The notes below the pieces were generated by a model. That model saw only the letters and a program-made list of their open reading frames with translations. It made no database searches and was not told where the DNA came from. DNA of 64,000 bases from Chitinimonas sp036961565 (GTDB taxonomy: Bacteria > Pseudomonadota > Gammaproteobacteria > Burkholderiales > Chitinimonadaceae). Numbering within the stretch: position 1 is the first letter of the stretch; each line of letters begins with the position of its first letter. The stretch covers positions 310,001 through 374,000 of the forward strand of contig NZ_JBAMDD010000002.1 of NCBI RefSeq assembly GCF_036961565.1, read 5' to 3'. The position numbers were made by a program, and so were the translations under genes. This document shows positions 52,125 through 61,207 of this stretch, in pieces.

Positions 52125-54851
52125 ATGAAGTTCAATTGCCTTGCCATCGCCTTATCCAGCGTTGGCTTCTGCCTCGCCGCCCATGCGGCCGATCCCGCCA
52201 CTGCGGCACCTGAGCCCAAGATTGAAAAGATCACTGTTACCGGCTCCAACATCAAGCGCATCTCGCGCGAGACCGCTTCGCCGGTAATGATCATTACCAA
52301 TGAGCAGATGAAGCGTGGTGGTGCCACTACGCTGACTGAAGTGCTGCGCAACATTTCCGTCAACGTTGGTGGTATCGATGAGAACCGCACCAGCGGCTTT
52401 ACCGCTGGCGCTTCTGGTCTCAACCTGCGTGGTCTGGGTAGCCAAGCCACCTTGATGCTGATCAATGGCCGCCGTCTTGCTGCCTACGCCCAGCCTGAAT
52501 TCCAGACCACTTTCGTTGACCTGAACACCCTGCCCATGGGCGCGGTGGAGCGTATCGAAGTGCTGAAGGACGGCGCATCGGCTATTTATGGCTCGGAAGC
52601 CATGGCCGGCGTGGTTAACATCATTCTGAAGGAAAGCTATGAAGGCCTGGAAATTGGCGCTTCCTATGGTGAATCCGAGGTAGGCGACGGCGAGACCGCC
52701 CGAGCAACCGCCAGTTTTGGCTACGGCAACCTGACGGAACAGCACTTCAATGCTTTCGCCACCCTGGATATCCGCCAGCAAAAGCCTTCCTTCCTGAAGA
52801 ACCGCGGTGGCTATATCGGCACGCAGGATTTGCGCGCCTATGGGTATTCCGACCAGCGTAACCTGTATACCGCGCCAGGCAATATCTACTGGACCGACAA
52901 GGCCACCGGCAAGTTCAATGCCCGCCCCATAGACGGCAAAGCCTGCCCGGCTGATCAACAGGTCGATGCAGCTGATTTCTTCGGCGCCAGCGGCATGCCT
53001 GGCGGCAAGGTCTGTGTGTTCGACGACCTGAAGGATGCTGACTTCAACTCTGGTGGCAAGAGCGATCGCTTCTCGCTGACCTCGGTATTCAATTGGCAGC
53101 CGAATGCTGATACCAAGGTGTGGGCCGAAGTCATGCGCACCCAGAACAAGGCACGAGTAACCGGCCAGCTGCACTGGGTTGCCATGCAACTGGGCCAAGA
53201 AATTGGTGCCCTGCCCATTACCCACCCGCAATACCCGCAAGAGCTGATCGGCCCAGATGGCAAGACTTTGGCCGGCGGCAACGGTACCGTCCGTCTGCGT
53301 TCGCAGTTGAAGAACCTGCCGGCACAAGGCCAGGATAACACCACTGACTTCGGTCGCTACCTGATCGGTGCCAAGGGTGTGTTGGGTAACTGGGATTGGG
53401 AAACCGCCATCCTGACCAACTCCAGTGAAGTGGAATCGCGCGCTACTGGCGGCCTGCTGAACTCCAAGTTCATCGAAGCCGTGCAGACCGGCAAGTTCCT
53501 GTTCGGCGATGTCGCTGGCAATGCCGCACTCTATCCAAGCCTGGTTACCAATAGCGCCAGCCAATACAAATCGTCCATGAGCTTGTGGGATGCCAAGGTC
53601 AGCGGCGAATTGCTTGAGTTGCCGGCCGGTCCGCTGTCCATGGCAGTCGGTGTCGAAGCACGTCGCGAAAGCCTGGAGACCAACCCAGATCCGAACGCCG
53701 TGGCGGGTGAGCTGTACCATAGCGCCGAACTGCCACCGCCCATGTCGAACAGCCGCAATATCCGCTCGATTTACAGCGAGTTGAATATTCCTATTCTGAG
53801 CAATCTGGAAGCACAGTTGGCAGCACGCCACGACCGCTACTCGGACTACGGCAATTCGACCACGCCCAAGCTGGGCCTGAAGTGGACCCCGTGGTCGTCG
53901 CTGGTGCTGCGTAGCACTTATGCCGAAGGCTTCCGCGCTCCTACCTTGGTGGAAAACTCGACAGCCATCTCGAACGCCTTTATCTCCTTCCAAGATCCGG
54001 CACGCTGCAATGCCAGCTTCAAGGAAGGCTGTAATGCGCAAAGCCCCTACCAGAGTGGCTCCAACCCCAACCTGGGGCCAGAAAAGGGTGAAAGCTTCAC
54101 CTACGGCTTTGTGTGGGAACCCAACCAGTCCTTCAATATGTCGGTCGACTTCTGGCGTATCAAGCGCAAGAACGAGATTTCGACCTACGACCTGACCACC
54201 GTACTGGCCAACGAAGCCTTGTTCGCCAATAACCCTGCTACGGTCATCGTGCGCGATCCGCTGACAGCGGCAGACGCTGCCAACGGCGCTACCAAGGGTG
54301 AAATCACCCTGGTCAAGCTGTTGCTGACCAACGTCTCCGTGACCGACGTCAAGGGCGTGGACATGGATCTGCGTGGCCGCTTCAACCTGGGCGCCTACGG
54401 CAAGATCGAACCCTCGCTGAACCTGCAATATGTTCAGTCCTACCGCACGGCCCCCACGCCGAATGATCCAATGCTGCAGTACATCGGCACCTCGGGCCAG
54501 CCGCGTCTGCAAGGTAGCCTGGGTGTGGGTTGGAAGCAGGGTCCATGGTCGTTGTCTGCCGATGCACGCTATGTTGGCAAGATGGGCGCTGTTGGCTCGC
54601 CGAACGAGACCTGCCGCTTTATCGCGGAAGGTTACGAGGAGCTTTGCCGTGATATCGCCAGCTTCACCACGGTGAACATCGGTGGCAGCTACAGGGGCTT
54701 CAAGAACGTGATACTGAGCGGTGCAGTGAAGAACGCCTTCGATCGCAAACCACCGTTCTTCCCCTACACCAATGGCCGGAATTACTACGCTCCGTTGCAT
54801 GACTCCATGGGTCGTTACTTCCAAGCCAGCGCGGTTTACACCTTCTACTAA
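52125..54851 (+). CDS. TonB-dependent receptor 3
   Basis: A 908-residue outer-membrane receptor with a signal peptide (LAIALSSVGFCLAAHAAD), plug pattern IEKITVTGSNIKRISRETAS, TLMLINGRRL and IEVLKDGASAIYGSEAMAG, and a barrel ending SAVYTFY. It resembles receptors 1 and 2 throughout and is clearly a paralogue. GGGGAG precedes ATG 52125. S9 peptidase 3 follows after a terminator. Confidence 0.93.
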   Translation: MKFNCLAIALSSVGFCLAAHAADPATAAPEPKIEKITVTGSNIKRISRETASPVMIITNEQMKRGGATTLTEVLRNISVNVGGIDENRTSGFTAGASGLNLRGLGSQATLMLINGRRLAAYAQPEFQTTFVDLNTLPMGAVERIEVLKDGASAIYGSEAMAGVVNIILKESYEGLEIGASYGESEVGDGETARATASFGYGNLTEQHFNAFATLDIRQQKPSFLKNRGGYIGTQDLRAYGYSDQRNLYTAPGNIYWTDKATGKFNARPIDGKACPADQQVDAADFFGASGMPGGKVCVFDDLKDADFNSGGKSDRFSLTSVFNWQPNADTKVWAEVMRTQNKARVTGQLHWVAMQLGQEIGALPITHPQYPQELIGPDGKTLAGGNGTVRLRSQLKNLPAQGQDNTTDFGRYLIGAKGVLGNWDWETAILTNSSEVESRATGGLLNSKFIEAVQTGKFLFGDVAGNAALYPSLVTNSASQYKSSMSLWDAKVSGELLELPAGPLSMAVGVEARRESLETNPDPNAVAGELYHSAELPPPMSNSRNIRSIYSELNIPILSNLEAQLAARHDRYSDYGNSTTPKLGLKWTPWSSLVLRSTYAEGFRAPTLVENSTAISNAFISFQDPARCNASFKEGCNAQSPYQSGSNPNLGPEKGESFTYGFVWEPNQSFNMSVDFWRIKRKNEISTYDLTTVLANEALFANNPATVIVRDPLTAADAANGATKGEITLVKLLLTNVSVTDVKGVDMDLRGRFNLGAYGKIEPSLNLQYVQSYRTAPTPNDPMLQYIGTSGQPRLQGSLGVGWKQGPWSLSADARYVGKMGAVGSPNETCRFIAEGYEELCRDIASFTTVNIGGSYRGFKNVILSGAVKNAFDRKPPFFPYTNGRNYYAPLHDSMGRYFQASAVYTFY

Positions 54852-54869
54852 GAGCAAGTCGTAACGATA

Positions 54870-54903
54870 GGCGCCGGAACTCTGTTTCGGCGCCATCTTT
54901 TAT
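54870..54903 (+). terminator. Terminator after receptor 3
   Basis: GGCGCCG pairs with CGGCGCC over 7 bp with an eleven-base loop, followed by ATCTTTTAT. Confidence 0.75.
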
Positions 54904-54959
54904 TCTGCCGCATGATTTTGATACCCCAGCACATCACGGCACCTGATTGGAGAAGCACG

Positions 54960-56915
54960 GTGAAACACCGAATCCTGCACAGCATTGCCCTGGGCCTGCT
55001 GCTTGCGACTGCCCCGTTGTCCTATGCAGCCGCGGAGTCCAAGCCCGTCCCCATCGAGGACTTTTTCACTCGTCCGCAATATGGTTCCCCCGTACTGTCA
55101 CCCAATGGTGACAAGCTGTCGGTGATTACCCCGGTCAACGGCCGCCTGGCTTTGGCCGTTATCGACCTGAAAACACGCGAAGCCAATGTCCTGGCCTCCA
55201 GCAAACTGTGGGATGCATCCGGTGTCCGCTGGATCAATAACAACCGCTTGATGTTCCACGTCCAGGATACCAAGGGCACTATGGAACAAGCACGCGGCCA
55301 GGGCCCGTTCGCCATCAATGCCGACGGTAGCGGTTTCCGTAATCTTGCCGAAAAGATGTCTATTAGCGTGCTCGATGTCCCCCAGGATGGCAGCAACGAC
55401 ATACTGGTGACCAGTAGCAAACGTAGTCCCGGTGCAGGGCAGGATGACTTTGGCAATAGCGACGTCTACCTGATGGATACCAGCAATGGTCGCACTCGTT
55501 TGCTGACCTTCAACAATCCTGGCAAGGTTGCCGAATGGGTGGTGGACAGCAAGAAGCAGGTACGCGCCGCCGTATCTTTTTACGGTGACAAAGCAAGCGG
55601 CAGGTTCAAATACAAAGTCAGCTATCGCGAGAACAACGATGCTGCATGGCGAACCATCACGGAATACCTGATGGATGATGAAGGCTATGCACCTATCGCC
55701 TTCGATGCCGACGACAAGACCATGCTGGTCGTGGGCCGTAACAAGGAAGACACCGACGGTCTCTACACTTGGGATTTCGAAGCCGGAAAACCCAAGGAAC
55801 TACTGTTCCGCCACCCCGAAGCCGATTTCCAGCAGGGCATCATTCGTGATGCAGCCAGCCGTAAGATAGTGGGGATCAGCATCAATGCGCATAAGCCAGA
55901 GATTCATTATTTCAATGAGCAATGGGCCAAATGGCAGGCAGAGTTCGATGCCACCTTCCCTGGCAGCCTGAATACCATCCAAAAACGTGGCGATCGCATG
56001 CTGGTCACCACTTCATCGGATATCGAACCGGGACGTGCCTTTCTCTACGAAGCGGCAACCAGCACGCTGGAGCCACTGCTGTCCTATAAGCCAGAGATCA
56101 ACCCCGAGCAGATGTCACCGATGCAGACTGTCAAGTATGTCGCTCGTGACGGACTGACCATTCCCGGCTACCTGACACTACCCAAGGACAAGGCGGCAAA
56201 GAATCTGCCTTTGGTGGCATTCATACACGGTGGTCCGCATGCCCGCGACAGCTGGGGCTTCGATCCTTCTGTTCAGCACATGGCTTCGCGTGGTTACGCC
56301 GTGCTGCAACCCAACTTCCGTATGTCCACCGGGCTGGGCTGGAAGCTGCACCGTGCGGGCTGGAAGCAATGGGGCCTGGCCATGCAGGATGATATTACCG
56401 ACGGCGTAAACTGGCTGGTCAAACAAGGCATAGTCGACCCCAAGCGCGTTTGCATCATGGGTGCCAGCTATGGCGGTTACGCCACGATGTACGGTTTGGT
56501 GAAAGACCCTGATCTCTATCAATGCGGCATCAACTATGTTGGCGTGACGGACATCAATATGCTCTTCAGCGTTGCCTGGTCCGATACTGCCGATAGTGCT
56601 TGGTCGCGCTATCGTCAAAAGGACCTGCATGGCGATCCAGATAAAGATGTGGAGTACATGAAGAAATCTTCTGCTCTGGAGAATGCATCGCGTATCACCA
56701 AACCCGTCATGATGGCCTATGGCTCCGAAGATATCCGCGTGCCACTGGTTCATGGCGAGAAGATGCGCGACAAGCTGCGCAAGCAAGGTACGCCTGTCGA
56801 GTGGATAGTCTATGCAGGCGAAGGCCATGGCTGGACCAAACTGGAGAATCAGGTCGATTTTGCCAAGCAGGTTGAAAGCTTCCTGGGCAAGTACATCGGC
56901 GACAAGAAGAACTAG
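54960..56915 (+). CDS. Exported S9 peptidase 3
   Basis: A 651-residue prolyl-oligopeptidase-family enzyme. GTG 54960 is chosen because GGAG precedes it and it opens directly on a signal peptide (ILHSIALGLLLATAPLSYAA); an ATG at 54912 would add 16 residues in front of that. Triad: S503 in MGASYGGY, D591 in GSEDIRV and H623 in GEGHGWT. The serine motif has Ala (GASYGG) where the other two have Gly. It shares WKQWGLAMQDDITDGVNWLV with peptidase 2. Likely a periplasmic partner of receptors 2 and 3. Confidence 0.93.
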   Translation: MKHRILHSIALGLLLATAPLSYAAAESKPVPIEDFFTRPQYGSPVLSPNGDKLSVITPVNGRLALAVIDLKTREANVLASSKLWDASGVRWINNNRLMFHVQDTKGTMEQARGQGPFAINADGSGFRNLAEKMSISVLDVPQDGSNDILVTSSKRSPGAGQDDFGNSDVYLMDTSNGRTRLLTFNNPGKVAEWVVDSKKQVRAAVSFYGDKASGRFKYKVSYRENNDAAWRTITEYLMDDEGYAPIAFDADDKTMLVVGRNKEDTDGLYTWDFEAGKPKELLFRHPEADFQQGIIRDAASRKIVGISINAHKPEIHYFNEQWAKWQAEFDATFPGSLNTIQKRGDRMLVTTSSDIEPGRAFLYEAATSTLEPLLSYKPEINPEQMSPMQTVKYVARDGLTIPGYLTLPKDKAAKNLPLVAFIHGGPHARDSWGFDPSVQHMASRGYAVLQPNFRMSTGLGWKLHRAGWKQWGLAMQDDITDGVNWLVKQGIVDPKRVCIMGASYGGYATMYGLVKDPDLYQCGINYVGVTDINMLFSVAWSDTADSAWSRYRQKDLHGDPDKDVEYMKKSSALENASRITKPVMMAYGSEDIRVPLVHGEKMRDKLRKQGTPVEWIVYAGEGHGWTKLENQVDFAKQVESFLGKYIGDKKN

Positions 56916-56980
56916 GCATCGTAGTCATCAACCCAAGCTAAACCGCCATTGCCCGGTCTCACTTGGGTAGTAAGACCAAA

Positions 56981-57011
56981 ACAAAATGCCACACTGTGTG
57001 TGGCATTTTGT
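56981..57011. terminator. Bidirectional terminator between S9 peptidase 3 and miaA
   Basis: ACAAAATGCCACAC pairs with GTGTGGCATTTTGT over 14 bp with a TGT loop, flanked by A- and T-rich sequence. Confidence 0.9.
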
Positions 57012-57045
57012 TTGATAAGCACCCAGTCAGCTGACTCACCCGGGA

Positions 57046-57978
57046 TCACAGCATCGGCAACTCTATGCCCTCTATCTCCGCAGCAGACTCCAGGGCGATC
57101 AACCCACCATCCGCCGCCATTCCCCGCAACCAGGTAATCTGCCGTTTGGCCAGTTGCCGCGTGGCATAAATGCCCCGCTCGCGCAGCTCCTTGTAGTCCA
57201 GCCGCCCTTCCAGATAATCCCAGGTTTGTCGGTAGCCCACACAGCGCATGGATGGCATGTCCGGTTCAAGCTCAGGGTACTGCCGGCGTAGCCCTGCCAC
57301 CTCGTCGATCAGCCCCTCTTTCAGCATCAGCTCAAACCGCAGCGCGATACGTGCATGCAGTTCCGCCCTGTCAGGCGGCATCAAGGCCAGCCTGGTAAGC
57401 GCATAAGGTAGCGGCTCCACCTGCCTTTGCTCCGCCAGCAAGGAGGCCATAGTGCGTCCCGAAGCCAGAAAAATCTCCAACGCCCGCCCTATGCGCTGGC
57501 TGTCATTGGGGGCCAGCCGCGCGGCAGTAGCCGGGTCTACCTGCTGTAGCCTGGCATGCATGGCCGGCCACCCCTCAGTTGCAGCATCGGCCTCCAGTTG
57601 CTGGCGTATGGCCGGGTCTGCCGAAGGCAGGTCGTGCAGGCCGTGCTGCAGGGCGTTGAAGTACAGCATGGTGCCACCCACCAGCAGTGGCACCTTGCCA
57701 CGAGCGGTAATCTCGGCCATCAGTTGCAGGGCATCGTGGCGGAATTGCGCGGCGGAGTAAGTATCCAGCGGCGAGATAATGTCGATCAGATGGTGCGGCG
57801 CCACCGCCAGCGTGGCCGCATCGGGCTTGGCAGTGCCAATATCCATATCGCGATAGACCAGGGCCGAATCGACCGAGATCAGTTCGACAGGCAGGCGCTG
57901 CGCCAGCTCCACCGCCAGTGCCGTCTTGCCGCTGGCCGTCGGGCCCATCAGGAAAATTGCAGGTGGCAGGGTACTCAT
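57046..57978 (-). CDS. miaA: tRNA dimethylallyltransferase
   Basis: Adds a dimethylallyl group to A37 of tRNAs reading UNN codons. The 310-residue protein has the P-loop FLMGPTASGKTALAVELA, SVDSALVYRDMDIGTAKPD, HHLIDIISPLDTYSAAQFR, VGGTMLYFNAL and the C-terminal TRQLAKRQITWLRG. AGGAG precedes ATG 57978, which overlaps the TGA of the upstream membrane protein gene. An upstream in-frame ATG at 57996 lies inside that gene and is less likely. mutL-miaA linkage is typical of proteobacteria. Confidence 0.96.
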   Translation of the reverse strand: MSTLPPAIFLMGPTASGKTALAVELAQRLPVELISVDSALVYRDMDIGTAKPDAATLAVAPHHLIDIISPLDTYSAAQFRHDALQLMAEITARGKVPLLVGGTMLYFNALQHGLHDLPSADPAIRQQLEADAATEGWPAMHARLQQVDPATAARLAPNDSQRIGRALEIFLASGRTMASLLAEQRQVEPLPYALTRLALMPPDRAELHARIALRFELMLKEGLIDEVAGLRRQYPELEPDMPSMRCVGYRQTWDYLEGRLDYKELRERGIYATRQLAKRQITWLRGMAADGGLIALESAAEIEGIELPML

Positions 57979-58745
57979 GCCGATCTCCTCGCCCATAGTG
58001 TGGCCAGCCAGCCCACCGCACCACCGGCCAATGCCGATACCAGCAAGGCCCACCAGCCCAGTGGTGCGATGGTTTCGGCCAGCACCAGAAAAAATACGGC
58101 AAACCCCATCAGGCCGGTCAAGAACCCGCGCAAGGCCAATAGCAATGCATCGCGGCCCGCATTGGCATAGGTAAAGGCCGGGATGACCGTAGCGGCAACC
58201 GGTGCACCGGCAAACACACCGGTCAGCGCAGGCCCCAGCAAGGGCGAGGCGGTAGATAAACCGAATACCAGGCAGGCCGCCGCCAGTATGCGCACCAGCA
58301 ATTCGCTACGTGGCAGGGCCGCCGCCGGGGGCGCAGCGCGCGGCTTGGGCAAGAGACGGGTGGCCGCCAGCCATAGCCCAGCCACCACCAGTACAGCCAC
58401 CCAGCGCGATTCCGCCAGGCCCAGCCCATACACGCCAAAGGCCACCAGCAGGTAAGCCCCCCAGCCGGCCAGGATGGCGCCAGGCCAACGCAGATAGGCG
58501 CTGGCATAGCCCACCCCCAACATATAGGCCACATTGCCCCACACCCCGGCTGGTGAGGACAAGGCCACCTGGGCGGCGTAGTGCTCGCCCTGTGTCAGCC
58601 ACAGCACCACCACCAGCGGCCCCGCCACAATGGGCAGCCCTCCCAGCATGCCCGCCACATTGGGTCCCCAGCGTCTGCCTGCCAGGCTGGCCAGCCCTAT
58701 CAGCAGCGGCGACAAGGTCAGCTTGGTCAGCAACAGCACACTCAT
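57975..58745 (-). CDS. Integral membrane protein with internal duplication
   Basis: A 256-residue very hydrophobic protein, about nine or ten helices, with no family I recognise. Two halves look related: RRWGPNVAGMLGGLPIVAGP in the first and SPLLGPALTGVFAGAPVAAT in the second occupy equivalent positions. Such glycine-rich repeats are typical of transporters built from inverted or direct duplications. It sits between mutL and miaA, starting one base after the mutL stop and overlapping the miaA start, so it is surely cotranscribed with both. Confidence 0.75.
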   Translation of the reverse strand: MSVLLLTKLTLSPLLIGLASLAGRRWGPNVAGMLGGLPIVAGPLVVVLWLTQGEHYAAQVALSSPAGVWGNVAYMLGVGYASAYLRWPGAILAGWGAYLLVAFGVYGLGLAESRWVAVLVVAGLWLAATRLLPKPRAAPPAAALPRSELLVRILAAACLVFGLSTASPLLGPALTGVFAGAPVAATVIPAFTYANAGRDALLLALRGFLTGLMGFAVFFLVLAETIAPLGWWALLVSALAGGAVGWLATLWARRSA

Positions 58746-58746
58746 G

Positions 58747-60585
58747 CTATTGCCCCCGCATGAACAGCTTGTCCAGCTCGTTCATGCTGAGCCTGAACCA
58801 GGTAGGCCGGCCATGGTTGCATTGGCCGCTGCGCTCGGTGGCTTCCATCTCGCGCAGCAGGGCATTCATTTCCGGCAGGGTCAGGCTGCGGTTGGCCCGC
58901 ACAGCGCCATGGCAGGCCATACTGGCCAGCAGGGCATCGCGTTTTTCGGTCAGCACGCGGCTGGCCCCCACCTCGCGGATATCGGCCAGCACCGAGCGGG
59001 CCAGCTCTACCGGGTCGGCGTCGCGCAACAGCATGGGGATAGAGCGCACAGCCAGTTGGGTCGGCCCCATGACGGCCATTTCAAACCCCAGCAGGCCCAG
59101 CGCCTCGGCGTGCTCCTCCACGGTCGCCACATCCAGCCGGTCTGCCGGGAAGGCCAGCGGTATCAGCAGCGGCTGGGTAGGCAGCCTGTCAGTATCCAGA
59201 GCGGTCTTGAGCTTTTCGTACACCACCCGCTCATGTGCCGCATGCATATCCACCACGATCAGGCCATCGCGGGCCTGCGCCAGCACATACACGCCATGCA
59301 ACTGCGCCAGTGCAAAGCCCAGCGGCGGCAGATCGTCGTCGCTGCTGGGCAAGGGTCGGGTTGGATAGCCAGCCGGTGGCGGTGTCATCGGCGGCAACAC
59401 AGCGCTGGCTGGCGCATCCAGGGGCACCGCCCGCTCCGCCTCACGCACGCCGGCGAACAGGGTGCCGTAGAAATTGCCTGCAGCCGATTCCTGCACACCC
59501 AACGGCATGCGCATCTGCTGGAAAGTGGGTGCATAGGCGACATTGGCCAGGCCACCCTCGGGCTGGGCCGGTGCCTCGGCGGGGACAGCCGCACCCGCCC
59601 GAGTCTCGGCCAAGGCCTTGTTGAGGGCATGGAACAGAAAACGATGGATGGCCTGCGATTCCCGAAACCGCACCTCGGTCTTGGTGGGGTGTACGTTCAC
59701 GTCCACCGCCTCCGGGTCTAGCTCGATAAACAGCACATACAGGGGCTGCCTATCCAGATGCAGCACGTCGCGATAAGCCTCGCGCACGGCATGCAGCACC
59801 ACCTTGTCACGCACAAAACGGCCATTGACGAAGACAAACTGGGCATCGCGGCTGGCCCGCGAGACAGTGGGCGAGCCAGCAAAACCCGTCAGGCGCAGAC
59901 TGGCCGCCTGGGCCTCGATGGCCAGCATGGTGTCGGCAAACTCATTGCCCAGTATGGCACGCATGCGCTCGCTGGCTGTCTCTGCCTTCAGCCGCCATTG
60001 CACCTTGCCATTGTGGGTCAAGGTCAGCGCTAGGTCAGGGCGCGACAAGGCAATGCGCTTGAAGGCATCCTCACAATGGGCGTATTCGGTGGCGGGAGTT
60101 TTCAGGAACTTGCGGCGGGCCGGCACATTGAAATACAGGTCACGCACCTCGACCGAGGTGCCTGCCGACAGCGATGCTGGCTCCGCCTCATGTATGGTGC
60201 CGTTGTCAGCCTCGACCCGCCAGGCCTGGGACGAGCCAGCCTCACGACTGCTCAACAGCAGCTGCGACACCGACGCGATACTAGCGAGGCCTTCCCCCCG
60301 AAACCCCAGGGTACGCACCCGGTGCAGGTCTTCAAGGCTGGCTATCTTGCTGGTGGCATGCCGGCTAAGCGCCAGGCTCAATTCCTCACGGGCAATGCCG
60401 CCGCCATCGTCGGTTACCCGTATCAGTTTGCTTCCCCCTTCCGCCAAGTCTACGCTGAGAGTGGTTGCACCCGCGTCCAGGCTGTTTTCCAGCAACTCCT
60501 TCAGGGCCGAGGCGGGTCGCTCCACCACCTCGCCAGCAGCGATCTGGTTGACGAGATGGTCGGGCAAGGGGCGTATACGTGACAT
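58747..60585 (-). CDS. mutL: DNA mismatch repair protein MutL
   Basis: Couples mismatch recognition by MutS to strand incision. The 612-residue protein has the GHKL ATPase motifs (ELLENSLDAGATTLSVD, TDDGGGIAREEL, RGEGLASIASVSQL), a proline-rich linker and a C-terminal dimerisation domain. The endonuclease motif DMHAAHERVVYE (446-457) has the DxHAxxExxxxE layout, and ACHGAVRA and QCNHGRPT match the associated ACR and C-HGR motifs. So this MutL is likely a nicking enzyme, as in bacteria without MutH. Confidence 0.95.
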   Translation of the reverse strand: MSRIRPLPDHLVNQIAAGEVVERPASALKELLENSLDAGATTLSVDLAEGGSKLIRVTDDGGGIAREELSLALSRHATSKIASLEDLHRVRTLGFRGEGLASIASVSQLLLSSREAGSSQAWRVEADNGTIHEAEPASLSAGTSVEVRDLYFNVPARRKFLKTPATEYAHCEDAFKRIALSRPDLALTLTHNGKVQWRLKAETASERMRAILGNEFADTMLAIEAQAASLRLTGFAGSPTVSRASRDAQFVFVNGRFVRDKVVLHAVREAYRDVLHLDRQPLYVLFIELDPEAVDVNVHPTKTEVRFRESQAIHRFLFHALNKALAETRAGAAVPAEAPAQPEGGLANVAYAPTFQQMRMPLGVQESAAGNFYGTLFAGVREAERAVPLDAPASAVLPPMTPPPAGYPTRPLPSSDDDLPPLGFALAQLHGVYVLAQARDGLIVVDMHAAHERVVYEKLKTALDTDRLPTQPLLIPLAFPADRLDVATVEEHAEALGLLGFEMAVMGPTQLAVRSIPMLLRDADPVELARSVLADIREVGASRVLTEKRDALLASMACHGAVRANRSLTLPEMNALLREMEATERSGQCNHGRPTWFRLSMNELDKLFMRGQ

Positions 60586-60653
60586 CAGGAATCGATTCTC
60601 GGGACTGAGCCCGCAGTATATCAGCCGGCCTCAGGCCGCTTTGGGAGAAGCGC

Positions 60654-61031
60654 ATGACCGGGAACAAACCCACCTTCTACGTCATTGATGACGATAGCGT
60701 GTTGCGCTCCTTGATACGGGGCATACTGACCGATGCCGGGCTGGATCACGCAGGCGCGGCCGGCTCGGGGGAAGAAGGTTTGAAGGGTTGCCAGGACAAG
60801 CAGCCCGACTTGGTGCTGCTGGACATCAACCTCCCCGGTTCCAGCGGCATGGATGTGCTGGCCACCCTCAAGCGCATGAAGCGCTCGCCGCGCATCATCA
60901 TGATCAGCAGCGAAGCCACCCTACCTCGGGTCAAGTCCGCCATGAGCCTTGGGGCTGCAGGCTTTGTGGTCAAACCCTTCACCGCGGCCAAGCTGATCGC
61001 CGCCGTTGACAGCGCCCTGAGGGGCCCCTAG
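60654..61031 (+). CDS. Single-domain response regulator (CheY-like)
   Basis: A 125-residue stand-alone receiver. Acidic pocket D12-D14 (VIDDDS), phosphoacceptor D57 in LLDINLPGSSG, Ser85/Ser86 and K107 in VVKPF are all present. It has no output domain, so it would act by protein contact, as CheY does. No kinase is nearby. GGGAGAAG precedes the ATG. Its TAG stop forms the start of a 12-base match to the palindromic repeat. Confidence 0.93.
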   Translation: MTGNKPTFYVIDDDSVLRSLIRGILTDAGLDHAGAAGSGEEGLKGCQDKQPDLVLLDINLPGSSGMDVLATLKRMKRSPRIIMISSEATLPRVKSAMSLGAAGFVVKPFTAAKLIAAVDSALRGP

Positions 61032-61041
61032 AGCCTGTTCA
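61030..61041 (+). repeat. Twelve-base tip of the palindromic repeat
   Basis: AGAGCCTGTTCA is identical to the tip of the element at 419-635. It begins with the last two bases of the upstream TAG stop, and its other end supplies the TGA of the small minus-strand gene. The match stops after 12 bases, so chance cannot be excluded. Confidence 0.45.
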
Positions 61042-61137
61042 GAGCCGGGCTCGAGGCTTGGTGCCCATCAGCAGTGCACGCATGGCGACCAGCGTACAGA
61101 TGGTGGCAACGGCAAACAGTTTGCCTGGTTTCAGCAT
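61039..61137 (-). CDS. Small membrane peptide, 32 residues
   Basis: On the minus strand ATG 61137 opens a 32-codon frame reading MLKPGKLFAVATICTLVAMR, then ALLMGTKPRARL. It has one hydrophobic helix flanked by positive residues, as in small inner-membrane proteins. AGGA stands eight bases upstream, which supports translation. It lies between the receiver gene and amiC, and its stop falls within the repeat tip. Function unknown; conservation is needed to confirm it. Confidence 0.5.
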   Translation of the reverse strand: MLKPGKLFAVATICTLVAMRALLMGTKPRARL

Positions 61138-61207
61138 GGGAACAATCCTAGCAGGGAATCTGGACACCGCCCGCGTGCAACCTAGCAGGCACGGGCGGCA
61201 GGGAGGT

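Noticed and set aside
52152..54896. A 914-codon open frame antisense to receptor 3
   Set aside because: It mirrors the codon phase of the receptor gene, has no recognisable domain or start signal, and similar antisense frames lie opposite ilvD (1080-2897), pckG (41243-43114), receptor 1 (43412-45340) and amiC (61058-62698). This is the usual effect of GC-rich codon bias.
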